Source: Bacteroidales bacterium
GTDB lineage: Bacteria > Bacteroidota > Bacteroidia > Bacteroidales > P3
Direction of reading: 5' to 3'
Length of the DNA stretch: 64,000 nucleotides
Assembly (NCBI GenBank): GCA_031272705.1
Contig: JAISTG010000036.1
Coordinates: 1 to 64,000, forward strand
Shown: piece after piece, positions 43,521-53,146 of the stretch
How positions within the stretch are numbered: the stretch's first letter is position 1
Layout of the letters: every line of letters begins with the position of its first letter
Program-made: the position numbers and the translations under genes
Notes under the pieces: model-generated
Database searches by the model: none
What the model was told of the DNA's origin: nothing
The model's input: only the letters and a program-made list of their open reading frames with translations

Positions 43521-43886
43521 TTATTTCATTTGATTATATTCTTCCTGCTTTTTCTTTGGCAGTTTTTTGATTACCTCATCTTTGGAATGCAAAATCAATT
43601 CTTTCAACTGTTTATCAGGCATTCCCATCTCAAAATATACCGTATTCCAATATAATCCGTTCATGTGCCAACCTTGCTTTATGTAAGCATAACGCTCTCT
43701 TAATTCAATACTTTTTTGTGGGTCGCACTTGAGATTTAACCATCGTCCGCCATCTTTCTGTTCCAATGCAACCAACGCAAATATCTTTCCCATCACTTTG
43801 AAAACCAATGTATTGTCATCGAAAGGCATACTTTCCGAAGCCCCTTTCACCGACAGGCAAAACTCTCTCAATTCCTCTATATTCAT
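43521..43886 (-). CDS. MmcQ/YjbR family protein
   Basis: A 121-residue small DNA-binding-fold protein: LREFCLSVKGASESMPFDDN, LVFKVMGKIFALVAL, WLNLKCDPQKSIELRERY and GWHMNGLYWNTVYF are all typical of the MmcQ/YjbR (CyaY-like fold) family. Biochemical role not established. Own -7 box TACCTTTG on the minus strand at 43912-43919. Confidence 0.9.
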   Translation of the reverse strand: MNIEELREFCLSVKGASESMPFDDNTLVFKVMGKIFALVALEQKDGGRWLNLKCDPQKSIELRERYAYIKQGWHMNGLYWNTVYFEMGMPDKQLKELILHSKDEVIKKLPKKKQEEYNQMK

Positions 43887-43964
43887 ACTTCACGGTATTA
43901 AAACAGGGTGCAAAGGTATAAAAATTTTGTTTCATAACATTAAAATCCCGTTTCGTATTCCTGA

Positions 43965-44057
43965 AATCAAATTCCGGCGTTCTGTAATTTGATTATAGAA
44001 CGCCGGAATTTGATTATAGAAAATTAGAATCAAATTACAGCATTCTGTAATTTGATT
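43965..44057. repeat. 21-bp box array F (5 boxes)
   Basis: Boxes at 43965, 43986, 44007, 44028 and 44049, orientation R-F-F-R-F, all perfect, spacers ccggcgttctgt, atagaacgccgg, atagaaaattag, acagcattctgt. A decayed box may precede at 43944 (AATCCCGTT). Between the PPIase 3' end and the MmcQ promoter. Confidence 0.97.
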
Positions 44058-44107
44058 CTAAAAATTTATTACTTGACTTCGTGAAAACGTAAAGCCCTTT
44101 AAGATTC

Positions 44108-46264
44108 TTAAAAGAAGAATGAAAAGTTATTATTGATGGTTGCCTTTTCCTGTAATATGGTCATAGGCATACGCAACTGAGTTGTTTTTTGACTTAACCG
44201 CGTATTGTATTGCTGTTGCACTGCGGCAGCATCCTGTTTTGTTGCTTTCTGTCCAATGTTATCAACGTTCAGGATGTAGATACCGTTGAAGCCCTTAATC
44301 GGTTTAAGCAAACCGGTTTTTGTTACTGCGGAAAGCGTACCTATAACTCGCATTTCCGGTCCTGCTTGAGCAAAGTAAGGGTCTGCAAACGAAGTTCCGC
44401 TAACACTGTCTATGGTTACGTTGGCGGCAGTTGCTACAGCCTCAATGGTTTTGTTTGACGACAGTATTTTTTCTGCTTTTTCCATCAGTTTTTCAGCCTT
44501 TTTGTCTAATTTTACTTGCTGTTCCAACTGAGTTTTTATTTTGTCTAACGGTAGCGTTCCTTTCTCCCAAATATCTTTTAGCCCAACAACTAAAAACATA
44601 TCACTCAACTGATAGACTTCAGCAGCAACATCACCTTTTTTAGTCTTGTCATTGTAAGCCCATTTGATAATTTCACGACAATAAGGCGTGCCTTGCAACT
44701 GATAATCCATATCTCTAACGTTGGCGGTCTGGATATTGAGGTTCTGTTTCTGTGCTACAGCGGTCAGTTCGTCAATATTCTTAACCTTACCCAGCAAAAC
44801 ATCTGCCTTATCCTTGACATCATTAAACGTTTTTTCCGTAGGGCGAATGTCAATGGTTATTGTAGCCATCTGAATTTTGCTTACCGACTCCGATTTGTCC
44901 GTAAGTTTTATAATAATTTTGCCTGTGCTGTCAGGGAAATTAGGATTCATAACATTAGCATCAACAGAAAATATGCTGTTTTTAGGCAGGAGACGAAGTG
45001 AATCAAAGATTCTGCCGTCTATATTGCCGTTATCAACTATCCAACCCACATCTCCCATCTTATCTTTTGTGGAGTTGTCATCGGAATTCTGCACGAAGGA
45101 TTCAAACATAGCAGGGTTTGCCTTTGATGTTTTGAGAATACTGTCTATTAAAGCATCTGCCTGCTCCGGCGAACGTGGGATTTCCTTTGATATTTTGTTG
45201 TTAAGAATTGCTATCATAGAGAAGCGTACGGAGTCAGGGCGGCTTTGGATATTGGTTATCTTGCCCATAACCCACGTAGAACCTGCTAAACGCGGTTCAA
45301 TGAAAGAACCAATGCCTTTATTGGCAAGGATTGAATCAGGGAAATACTGTTTCAGGTCTTCCTTTTTGTAATAGGCACTGTCGTAATGCTTTTCGGAATT
45401 AAGCGAAACGAAACTTGTCATATCTTTTTCTTCGGTTGTCAGGAACTCATTGTAGATTTTGGTAACCGAATCGTTGATAGCCTTAATATCTTCCTGTGTA
45501 GGAGTTACGGCAAACTTCACAAAATTAAGTTCGCGAAAGTCTTCTGCTATAACAAATTCTTTTATGTGTTCATTATAATACTTTTTGTAGTCTTCATCCG
45601 TAAGTTTTATATCCTTGTCGTCAATAGAAGCGAAGGGTAAAACCACATAACGAGAATCTACGGTTTTGTTTGAAACTTCTGCAATATGCTCTGCAATAGA
45701 TTTTGGCATATATAAACCCGCTGAAAGCAACTTTTCATACTTTTGTTGCAGCGTTGATGAACGCACATAGTTCTCAAGATTTTTCCAAGCGACTTGTTGT
45801 TCGGGTGGAAGTTTGTCAAACTGGGCTATTTGCTGCTTTATAGCCTGCACATTCACCTGTCCTGTTTGCGGATCTGTCGCTTGCTGCCGAACGTATGGAT
45901 GAATAAAATCTCCCATAAACAGATCGTTCATCTCCTCTTCTCCAATAACCAAGCCCAATTTCTCACACTGTTCCTGCAAAAGTTTTTCCTGTACCAACTG
46001 AGCAAAAACCTGTTGCTTTGCTATAAAACTTTGTTCATTTGTAAGAGCAGTAGTCTGATATTGCTGCTTCATATTGTTTTCAGCCTGCTCCACATTGAAG
46101 TTAAATTCGTTGAAAGTGATGTCATAATCATCTACTTTTGCAATTTCATTAGGCTGTTTCTGTCCCCTTTTTGAAAGGTCACCTAAAATAAAGGCAATAA
46201 TTGCTATCGCAACAACAGCAACGGCAATCCAGCCTTTTTTCCTTATACTACCAATAATAGCCAT
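44108..46264 (-). CDS. Membrane-anchored periplasmic peptidyl-prolyl isomerase (PpiD/SurA-like)
   Basis: A 718-residue protein. A single N-terminal membrane helix (WIAVAVVAIAIIAFILGDL) anchors it, followed by a SurA_N-like chaperone region (NEFNFNVEQAENNMKQQYQT, LVQEKLLQEQCEKLGL), a parvulin-like middle region (about 340-460) and a long C-terminal region with a second parvulin-like part. It would assist folding of exported proteins at the inner membrane. A TACTTTTG box lies on the minus strand at 46310-46317. The parvulin catalytic residues are not clear to me, so isomerase activity is inferred. Confidence 0.85.
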   Translation of the reverse strand: MAIIGSIRKKGWIAVAVVAIAIIAFILGDLSKRGQKQPNEIAKVDDYDITFNEFNFNVEQAENNMKQQYQTTALTNEQSFIAKQQVFAQLVQEKLLQEQCEKLGLVIGEEEMNDLFMGDFIHPYVRQQATDPQTGQVNVQAIKQQIAQFDKLPPEQQVAWKNLENYVRSSTLQQKYEKLLSAGLYMPKSIAEHIAEVSNKTVDSRYVVLPFASIDDKDIKLTDEDYKKYYNEHIKEFVIAEDFRELNFVKFAVTPTQEDIKAINDSVTKIYNEFLTTEEKDMTSFVSLNSEKHYDSAYYKKEDLKQYFPDSILANKGIGSFIEPRLAGSTWVMGKITNIQSRPDSVRFSMIAILNNKISKEIPRSPEQADALIDSILKTSKANPAMFESFVQNSDDNSTKDKMGDVGWIVDNGNIDGRIFDSLRLLPKNSIFSVDANVMNPNFPDSTGKIIIKLTDKSESVSKIQMATITIDIRPTEKTFNDVKDKADVLLGKVKNIDELTAVAQKQNLNIQTANVRDMDYQLQGTPYCREIIKWAYNDKTKKGDVAAEVYQLSDMFLVVGLKDIWEKGTLPLDKIKTQLEQQVKLDKKAEKLMEKAEKILSSNKTIEAVATAANVTIDSVSGTSFADPYFAQAGPEMRVIGTLSAVTKTGLLKPIKGFNGIYILNVDNIGQKATKQDAAAVQQQYNTRLSQKTTQLRMPMTILQEKATINNNFSFFF

Positions 46265-46363
46265 ATTTTGTTATATGTTTTTGTTAAAAATTAACGTTTT
46301 TTGAGCCTGCAAAAGTATGAATAAAATTGAAAATACACAAATAAACATTGAAAAAAAATTTTC

Positions 46364-46397
46364 TTTGTCTCATATTCATAAAATTTAGTTACTTTTG
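46364..46397 (+). promoter_or_regulatory. Promoter of the S41 protease gene
   Basis: TTTG at 46364-46367, 22-base spacer, TACTTTTG at 46390-46397. Confidence 0.6.
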
Positions 46398-46420
46398 CCG
46401 CTTTGTAAAATAAGAAATTT

Positions 46421-48061
46421 ATGAATAGAATAAAAATTTTTATCTTATGCTTTTTTGTTCCCCTCTTTGCTTTTTCTCAGGTAAATAATGAGGACAAAAG
46501 TTTTGAACTAAGTAAGAATCTGGAAATTTTTTCTGCCGTTTATCGTGCGCTACATACAACTTACGTTGATGATATTCAAAGCGGCGATTTGGTAAAAACG
46601 GCAATAGATGCTATGCTTGCTAAACTTGACCCATATACAAACTTCTTTCCCGAAGCGGATATGGAAGATGTGAAAATGCAGTTGCTCGGTCAGTACGGGG
46701 GAATAGGCTCTTTGATACATCAGAAAGGTGATAAGGTTTATATTTCCGAGCCTTTTGAAGGCTTACCTGCTTATGAGGCGGGATTGAAAGCAGGAGATGT
46801 GATTTTGGAAATCAACGGAATGAGTGCCAAAGGCAAGACAAGTAATCAGGTAACGGAGATTTTACGCGGTCAAGCAGGCTCTGACATAAGTATAAAGGTG
46901 GAACGAGATGGCAAATCGCTTGAAATGAAGTTCAAACGCAGCGAAATAAAGTTACCGAATGTCCCTTATGCAGGAGTGGTTGGCAATAATATCGGTTATA
47001 TAAAACTGAATGAATTTACGCAGGAAGCAGGTAATCACGTTGCAGAAGCATTTCGCAATCTTAAATCCAAGAACAATATCAACGGATTGATAATTGATTT
47101 ACGTGGAAACGGCGGCGGACTGCTCAATGAGGCGGTTAATATAGTCAATATCTTTGTAGAAAAAGGGCAACTCATTGTTTCAACGAAAGGAAAACTGAAA
47201 GAACGCGACCAAAACTTCAAAACACAGATGCAACCCCTTGATATGAATATCCCAATCATCGTTTTGGTAGATAATTACTCTGCTTCGGCATCGGAAATTG
47301 TTGCAGGAAGTCTGCAGGATCTTGACAGGGCGGTAATAATGGGACAAAGAACCTTTGGCAAAGGGTTAGTTCAAAACATTATACCTTTATTATATAATAC
47401 GCAAATGAAGGTTACCGTCAGCAAGTACTACATTCCAAGCGGTCGTTGCATACAAGCCATTGACTATTCGCACAGAAACAGTGCGGGAAAAGCCGAAAAG
47501 ATACCCGATTCTCTACGTACAGCCTTCAAAACCAAAGGAGGACGGATTGTTTATGACGGTTTGGGTATAGAACCTGACGTTTCGCTTGAGTCAAAATGGG
47601 CTTCCAATATTGCCATAGCCCTTATTACCAAATATCTTGCCTTTGATTATGCTACCGAATTTGTGAAAAAACATCCGCAAATTGCGTCTGCAAAAGATTT
47701 TATCGTAACTGACGAAATTTATAATGACTTCCTGAATTTCCTGAAAGACAAGGATTATTCTTACAAAACCGAGACCGAACGAGATATTGAAGACTTAAAG
47801 AAACAGGCAGAAGAAGAAAAATTTGACAAGGCAACCATTGACGAAATAGAACGTCTGAAACAGAAAGTAATAGAGGATAAAAGTGATGACCTTATGAAGT
47901 TTAAGGACGATATAAAGAACATTCTTTTAGCGGAAATCATAGTTCGTTATTACAATCAAAAGGGTCGTATTGAGGCTTTGCTGCCTTATGATGACGAAGT
48001 GAAACAGGCGATAAATCTTTTGCAGGATAAGGACAGATACAACAAGATTCTTAAACCTTAA
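46421..48061 (+). CDS. C-terminal processing protease (S41, CtpA/Prc)
   Basis: A 546-residue exported serine protease with a signal peptide (MNRIKIFILCFFVPLFAFSQ). A PDZ domain (about residues 90-165: YGGIGSLIHQKGDKVYISEP, AGDVILEINGMSAKG) precedes the S41 core with VDNYSASASEIVAGSLQD (catalytic Ser) and GQRTFGKGLVQNII (catalytic Lys). The C-terminal 130 residues are charged and helical (EDLKKQAEEEKFDKATIDEI). It degrades or trims periplasmic proteins. Confidence 0.93.
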   Translation: MNRIKIFILCFFVPLFAFSQVNNEDKSFELSKNLEIFSAVYRALHTTYVDDIQSGDLVKTAIDAMLAKLDPYTNFFPEADMEDVKMQLLGQYGGIGSLIHQKGDKVYISEPFEGLPAYEAGLKAGDVILEINGMSAKGKTSNQVTEILRGQAGSDISIKVERDGKSLEMKFKRSEIKLPNVPYAGVVGNNIGYIKLNEFTQEAGNHVAEAFRNLKSKNNINGLIIDLRGNGGGLLNEAVNIVNIFVEKGQLIVSTKGKLKERDQNFKTQMQPLDMNIPIIVLVDNYSASASEIVAGSLQDLDRAVIMGQRTFGKGLVQNIIPLLYNTQMKVTVSKYYIPSGRCIQAIDYSHRNSAGKAEKIPDSLRTAFKTKGGRIVYDGLGIEPDVSLESKWASNIAIALITKYLAFDYATEFVKKHPQIASAKDFIVTDEIYNDFLNFLKDKDYSYKTETERDIEDLKKQAEEEKFDKATIDEIERLKQKVIEDKSDDLMKFKDDIKNILLAEIIVRYYNQKGRIEALLPYDDEVKQAINLLQDKDRYNKILKP

Positions 48062-48069
48062 CTCTTATT

Positions 48070-49485
48070 TTATCCCACCGAACCTTCCAAAGAAACAGAC
48101 AAAAGTTTCTGTGCTTCAACCGCAAACTCCATTGGAAGTTTGTTTAACACGTCTTTGGCATATCCATTGACTATTAAACCGATGGCAGCCTCCTGACTTA
48201 TTCCGCGCTGACGGGCATAAAATAACTGATCTTCGGAAATTTTTGACGTAGTCGCCTCATGCTCAACAATAGATGACTGATTTGCCACATCAATATAGGG
48301 AAAAGTATTGGCACCGCACCTGTCCGTCAAGAGCAACGAGTCGCACTGCGAATAGTTACGGCAATTCACCGCATTTTTAGCCACTCTTACCAAACCGCGA
48401 TAGGAGTTGCAACTTTCACCTGCCGATATTCCTTTACTTATTATGGTGGAACGTGAATTTTTTCCCAGATGTATCATTTTTGTTCCCGTGTCTGCCTGTT
48501 GTTTATTGCTCGTTACGGCAACCGAATAGAACTCTCCGCTGGAGTTTTCGCCCTGAAGAACGCAACTGGGGTACTTCCAAGTGATGGCAGACCCCGTTTC
48601 AACCTGAGTCCAAGAGAGTTTTGCGTTAGCACCCTTGCATATTCCGCGTTTGGTCACAAAGTTAAATATGCCTCCTCTGCCTTCTTTGTCGCCGGGGTAC
48701 CAGTTTTGAACCGTAGAGTACTTGACTTCCGCATCTTTCATCACGACTATTTCTACTATTGCCGCGTGTAATTGATTTTTGTCGCGGTGTGGCGCGGTGC
48801 AACCCTCCATATATGATACGTAAGAGCCTTCTTCGGCAACAATTAACGTGCGTTCGAACTGACCGGTGCCTGCGGCGTTGATACGAAAGTAGGTAGAAAG
48901 GTCTATGGGACAGCGTATCCCTTTGGGGATATAGCAGAACGAGCCATCGGAAAACACAGCCGAGTTAAGGGCAGCAAAGAAATTATCACCGAAAGGAACA
49001 ACCGATGCCATATATCGTCGTATAAGTTCGGGGTAACGTTGAACGGCTTCACTGAAAGAACAGAAAATTATCCCCAAAGCCGCCAACTGCTCACTGAACG
49101 TGGTTTTAACGGAAGCAGAATCCATAACCGCATCAACAGCAAAGGCGGATGTCTTTTCGTCAATGCCGACTCCTAACTTCTCGAAGGTCTTTTCAATTTC
49201 CACATCTGCCTTATTAATAGGTGCAGCGTAGTAAATAATGTCCTGAAAGTCTATTTCGGGAATTTTTAAGCAAGCCCAGTTCGGCTGTTTCATTGTTTGC
49301 CACTTGCGAAACGCCGTAAGACGAAAATTCAACAGCCAATCGGGTTCGTTTTTCTTGGAAGAAATTTTACGAATCACGCTTTCGTTCAAACCTTTCTCAA
49401 TAAAATCGGTATCAATCTTGGTTTCGAATCCGCTTTCGTAGTCTTTGTTGGCTACATCGTTGATTATATTATTTTTTTTGTTCAT
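48070..49485 (-). CDS. sufB: Fe-S cluster assembly scaffold SufB
   Basis: A 471-residue SufB, scaffold of the SufBCD complex. Conserved blocks: [68 protein letters not shown], and [20 protein letters not shown] with the C-terminal [21 protein letters not shown] start at ATG 49485; the longer frame to 49614 crosses the -7 box TATTTTTG (minus strand, 49507-49514). It is unusual that sufC, sufD and sufS are not adjacent: the next gene is convergent with it. Confidence 0.95.
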   Translation of the reverse strand: MNKKNNIINDVANKDYESGFETKIDTDFIEKGLNESVIRKISSKKNEPDWLLNFRLTAFRKWQTMKQPNWACLKIPEIDFQDIIYYAAPINKADVEIEKTFEKLGVGIDEKTSAFAVDAVMDSASVKTTFSEQLAALGIIFCSFSEAVQRYPELIRRYMASVVPFGDNFFAALNSAVFSDGSFCYIPKGIRCPIDLSTYFRINAAGTGQFERTLIVAEEGSYVSYMEGCTAPHRDKNQLHAAIVEIVVMKDAEVKYSTVQNWYPGDKEGRGGIFNFVTKRGICKGANAKLSWTQVETGSAITWKYPSCVLQGENSSGEFYSVAVTSNKQQADTGTKMIHLGKNSRSTIISKGISAGESCNSYRGLVRVAKNAVNCRNYSQCDSLLLTDRCGANTFPYIDVANQSSIVEHEATTSKISEDQLFYARQRGISQEAAIGLIVNGYAKDVLNKLPMEFAVEAQKLLSVSLEGSVG

Positions 49486-49622
49486 AAAAATTCGCTTTAG
49501 AGGCTGCAAAAATAACATTTTTTCCGCAAATGATATGTCCATTCCCACGATTGTAACCGAATATCCGCACAAACGTAATGAAAAAGTAACAATTCGGGCA
49601 TACTTTTGCAACAAAAAAAAGA

Positions 49623-49798
49623 ATGAACGGACGACTAAAACAACGGATTGCCTTTATGTTTTGGCGACCGGCGGCACGGACATAGAAACTGCAAGACCTT
49701 TGGCTTATGGTACGGCGTTGGTTTTGATAGTTCTGGTACTTATTTCTAACATTGCGGTTTCCATTTTACGGAAAGCAAGGAAAAATAAACAAATTTGA
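49623..49798 (+). pseudogene. Collapsed phosphate ABC transporter permease (pst) remnant
   Basis: An ATG at 49623, preceded by a -7 box TACTTTTG (49601-49608), opens [15 protein letters not shown], which looks like the cytoplasmic start of a permease. In another frame the sequence then reads [20 protein letters not shown] and GTALVLIVLVLISNIAVSIL, the last membrane helix and basic tail expected of PstA/PstC-type permeases. I infer one gene with its middle deleted and a frameshift at the junction. A 13-bp perfect hairpin follows. No other pst gene is in the window. Confidence 0.55.
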
Positions 49799-49804
49799 GG
49801 TATT

Positions 49805-49833
49805 ATTTTCATAACTCGGGGAGTTATGAAAAT
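49805..49833 (+). terminator. Hairpin after the pst remnant
   Basis: ATTTTCATAACTC pairs perfectly with GAGTTATGAAAAT over loop GGG. It lacks a long T-run but is AT-flanked on both sides. It may be the terminator of the lost transporter gene. Confidence 0.6.
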
Positions 49834-49899
49834 AAGTACGGCGATAATTTTGACAACTCGCCGACTTCTGATAATCAATTACTTACAAAAGCAGATTTT

Positions 49900-51018
49900 T
49901 TACAGCCCTTTGGTTATTTTTTGCACGAATTTCCACCTGATAAAGAACTCTTTCGCAATGATTCTCAGGAATGTATAAACAGGAATGGCTAATATCATCC
50001 CGATAATCCCGCCAATGTGTCCGGCAACAAGGATAACAAGAAAAATTTCCAAAGGATGAGCCTTCACACTCTTTGAGTAAATTAGCGGTTGAAGCACAAA
50101 ATCATCAATAATCTTCACAGTCGCAAAAACAATCACAAACTTCAATATCACGGGAGCAATGTTCATATCGGGATTCAGGCTTAAAAATCCCGTCAAACAA
50201 ATCATCAATCCGATAATCCCCCCGATAAACACACCAATATAAGGTAATATCACAAAAACTCCGCAGAAACAGGCAATAAGTACCACGTTGGAAAAGCCAA
50301 CTGCGTAAAAACCAATTATCAACAGCACTATCATAATCAGGATTTCAAGAAATATGCCAATGAAATATCGGGAGATAAGGTTACGGGCGGAGGTAAGAAT
50401 GTTATGAACCTCGGTTAGGTGCTTATCAGGCGTGATTGCGTCTATGAAATCGTGGAGAAGATGGCTGTCTTTTAGGAAGAAAAATGCAAAAAATATGACT
50501 ATAAATGTCCCCATCACAAAGTTCCCCGACAAAGTTAGAAGGATATTAGCCGCTTCCGTGAGGTTGAACATAGTAAATAGCCCCATGATTTTCTGAGAAA
50601 CAAGTTCCGTTAAACTCATCTCGTCATGCATCAGGTTATATTCCCGAAGAAAAATTTCTATCTTCTTGATTGGTTCTGCGTAATAGTCGGCTACGGTGTA
50701 AATGTCAAGGTTTGAGAACGCCATTGCTTGCGATATAATCATCGGAACAAGGAAATATAACACCGTAACAAACACTCCTATCACCACAAGCAGACTTACC
50801 GACGCCGAAAACGCATTTCCGATATGGAACTTCTTATAATGTATTCGTTGAATGAGACTTTTCAGCGGTCTTCCCATAAAAGAAATTACTATTGCAATGA
50901 ATATGCACGACACAAGGAAGCGAAAATACCACACAAGCCAAACCACAATCCCCAAAACAGCAATAGAAACTATCCATCGGGCGATTGCAGGAAACTGATA
51001 TCTTTTGTTATTTGCCAT
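49900..51018 (-). CDS. AI-2E family (PerM-like) transporter
   Basis: A 372-residue membrane protein with about seven or eight helices, beginning with YQFPAIARWIVSIAVLGIVV. The C-terminal signature LPYIGVFIGGIIGLMICLTG and VKAHPLEIFLVILVAGHIGG typifies the AI-2E/PerM family of exporters; the substrate cannot be inferred. I use ATG 51018, since the -7 box (minus strand TACTTTTG, 51048-51041) lies just upstream and the longer frame to 51051 does not fit. Confidence 0.9.
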   Translation of the reverse strand: MANNKRYQFPAIARWIVSIAVLGIVVWLVWYFRFLVSCIFIAIVISFMGRPLKSLIQRIHYKKFHIGNAFSASVSLLVVIGVFVTVLYFLVPMIISQAMAFSNLDIYTVADYYAEPIKKIEIFLREYNLMHDEMSLTELVSQKIMGLFTMFNLTEAANILLTLSGNFVMGTFIVIFFAFFFLKDSHLLHDFIDAITPDKHLTEVHNILTSARNLISRYFIGIFLEILIMIVLLIIGFYAVGFSNVVLIACFCGVFVILPYIGVFIGGIIGLMICLTGFLSLNPDMNIAPVILKFVIVFATVKIIDDFVLQPLIYSKSVKAHPLEIFLVILVAGHIGGIIGMILAIPVYTFLRIIAKEFFIRWKFVQKITKGL

Positions 51019-51048
51019 AATACCTGTATTATTTTGTTTGCAAAAGTA

Positions 51049-51148
51049 CATAAATTTTTCAATTGCACTCTAACGAATAAAAATACTTGGAGAAAAATCA
51101 GCCTTGTCAATTTTTTTTATTCGTTAGAGTGCAATTGAAAAATTTATG
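51049..51148. promoter_or_regulatory. 35-bp perfect inverted repeat forming a divergent promoter
   Basis: Bases 51049-51083 (starting CATAAATTTTTCAATTGCAC) are the exact reverse complement of 51114-51148, with 30 bases between. Just outside each arm is a -7 box pointing outward: TACTTTTG on the minus strand (51048-51041) for the AI-2E gene and TACCTTTG on the plus strand (51150-51157) for the DUF2156 gene. So both genes have mirror-image upstream regions. Confidence 0.9.
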
Positions 51149-51179
51149 TTACCTTTGCACGCCGATAGATAAAATAAAA

Positions 51180-52085
51180 ATGAATTTTAAGGACATAAAA
51201 ATAGAAGATAAGGGTATTTTTGATGAATACTTGCCTTATAAACAGATTCAAAATTGCGAAACAAGTTTTGCAAACATCATAGCATACAATTTTAAATACC
51301 ATTCACAGTTTGCAATACTTGATGACGCCTTATGCGTAAGGAGTTTCAGTAATGATAAAAACCATTTTACATACTTTATGCCCATAACCAAAAACTCCGG
51401 AGACGCATCTATTGATACAAAACGCAAAATTATTGATAGTTTTATACGGGACAGTAAAGACAAAGGCAAGATTATGAGTATGATAATCAATGATTGTTGT
51501 GATTTTTTGAAAGATTACCCAAATTTTACGGCTCAACCATCAAGAGATTTCTACGATTACATTTATCTTAAAGAGGATTTGGCTGAATTGAAGGGCAGAA
51601 AATATCAGGCAAAACGTAATCATATCAATCAAATAACAAAGCATAAATATGAAATAATAGAATTGTCCGACAGTAATTTTTGCGAATTTTTTGCTATTCA
51701 AATGTTTCTGTTGAATGAAGCAAAGGCTCGAAATCCCGAATACGCAAATGACTACGAGGAAGAGAACAGAGTAATTCATTATTTACTGATGAATTACAAA
51801 GAATTGGATGTTTTGGGACTTGCTCTTCGCATAAACGGACAAGGAGTTGCCTTTTCGTTGGGCAGTCCTATAAATAAGGATACTTTTGATGTGCATATTG
51901 AAAAAGCAACACGTGATAATGGTACATTTGCACTTATTAACAGAGAAATGGCTAACCGTATCCCTTCGCAGTATCTTTATATTAACAGAGAGGAAGACCT
52001 TGGTATTGAAGGCTTGCGAAAGGCTAAACTTTCATATCATCCTTCCAAAATGATAGAAAAATGTTTCGTAACACTTAAACAATAA
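51180..52085 (+). CDS. DUF2156 (phosphatidylglycerol lysyltransferase-C-like) protein
   Basis: A 301-residue soluble protein starting MNFKDIKIEDKGIFDEYLPY. SFANIIAYNFKYHSQFAI and the later RKYQAKRNHINQITKHKYEI resemble DUF2156, a double GNAT-fold family related to the catalytic part of aminoacyl-tRNA-dependent lysyltransferases (MprF). LYINREEDLGIEGLRKAKLS at the C-terminus is also characteristic. The ATG at 51180 lies after the promoter box; the longer frame from 51087 runs through the inverted repeat. Coupled by a 5-base gap to the GNAT gene. Confidence 0.85.
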   Translation: MNFKDIKIEDKGIFDEYLPYKQIQNCETSFANIIAYNFKYHSQFAILDDALCVRSFSNDKNHFTYFMPITKNSGDASIDTKRKIIDSFIRDSKDKGKIMSMIINDCCDFLKDYPNFTAQPSRDFYDYIYLKEDLAELKGRKYQAKRNHINQITKHKYEIIELSDSNFCEFFAIQMFLLNEAKARNPEYANDYEEENRVIHYLLMNYKELDVLGLALRINGQGVAFSLGSPINKDTFDVHIEKATRDNGTFALINREMANRIPSQYLYINREEDLGIEGLRKAKLSYHPSKMIEKCFVTLKQ

Positions 52086-52090
52086 TAAAT

Positions 52091-53146
52091 ATGGAATTAA
52101 AAAACGCTATATCACAAGCAAAACAAATTTGGGAAGCAATTTTTGGCGATTCAAGAGAATTTATTGAGAAATACTTTGAATATGTTGGAGAAGAGAACAT
52201 TATTTATCTTGAAAACAAAGACAGACTGTTCGGTTTCTGTCTCATACCTTCTTATAAACTGTCTATATTCAATGATATTATTCAGGCGGATTACATTTCG
52301 GGCTTGTGCGTTGCTGATGACGAGAGACGGAAAGGCAATGGTAAAACTATAATTGAAAATGCTATAAAACACAGTTTTGAAAGCGGACATCAGGTTATTT
52401 TTCTCGTGGCACAGGATAACGAAATGATGCAGTATTATCAGCAGTTTGGTTTTGGTAATTGCAGCATCAATGACCGCCGAGTCTTCAAATTAAAAGACGT
52501 AAATGAAGTTTTCCTTGATACGCATACGCTTAATTTTGATTACATAACATTTCTTAAGAACTACGATTGCGGAGATATACAGTCAGGAAAGTTCATTCTG
52601 CACGAGCGAAAGACCTTAGACCTTTATCATGATAGCGGTTACTTATTTGCAAACGTCATTGACGATGAAGATGAGGGCTTTTCTCCGGGTGCGATTTTCG
52701 TTGAAGAGGACGACTACCTTAACGTGATAGAACTGAATGTCAAAAACAGATTGCAAAAGACTATTATCCTTTCGTTACTTGCCGATAGATATGAAAAGGA
52801 TGTTCATTACAAAGAACCAATGAAAGAATACAATTCGGAAGGAATTTATATGGACATCTTCAACAAAAGTAAGAGGGATATATATCAAATGATGAGGATA
52901 GTAGATGTAGATACCTGTCTGTCAATCTTTGCTGCCAATCACCCGTTTGTTGATACTATTTTGAAAATAGAAGATAATCTTATAGCAGAAAACAACAAGA
53001 CGGTATGGATAAAAAATGGCGAGTTGATAATCTTTGATGATCCTTATGACGTACCGGGACAACGCGAAATTAAAGATATGACCGTGAAACGTTTAACGAC
53101 ACTTTGCCTGAGCAATATCTACCTTACGCTACTCTTTGATGAGTAG
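52091..53146 (+). CDS. GNAT acetyltransferase, Eis-like layout
   Basis: A 351-residue protein. Residues about 40-140 are a GNAT domain with ISGLCVADDERRKGNGKTII (acetyl-CoA loop, R-x-x-G-x-G type) and MMQYYQQFGFGNC. The C-terminal part (about 200-350) reads like the second GNAT and SCP2-type regions of Eis proteins. Substrate unknown. It forms a two-gene operon with the DUF2156 gene, a combination I recall from other Bacteroidetes. Confidence 0.85.
   Translation: MELKNAISQAKQIWEAIFGDSREFIEKYFEYVGEENIIYLENKDRLFGFCLIPSYKLSIFNDIIQADYISGLCVADDERRKGNGKTIIENAIKHSFESGHQVIFLVAQDNEMMQYYQQFGFGNCSINDRRVFKLKDVNEVFLDTHTLNFDYITFLKNYDCGDIQSGKFILHERKTLDLYHDSGYLFANVIDDEDEGFSPGAIFVEEDDYLNVIELNVKNRLQKTIILSLLADRYEKDVHYKEPMKEYNSEGIYMDIFNKSKRDIYQMMRIVDVDTCLSIFAANHPFVDTILKIEDNLIAENNKTVWIKNGELIIFDDPYDVPGQREIKDMTVKRLTTLCLSNIYLTLLFDE

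Noticed and set aside
49445-49622. Extension of the pst-like frame upstream to 49445
   Set aside because: It would overlap the sufB start region and cross the -7 box at 49601; only the part after about 49660 resembles a permease.
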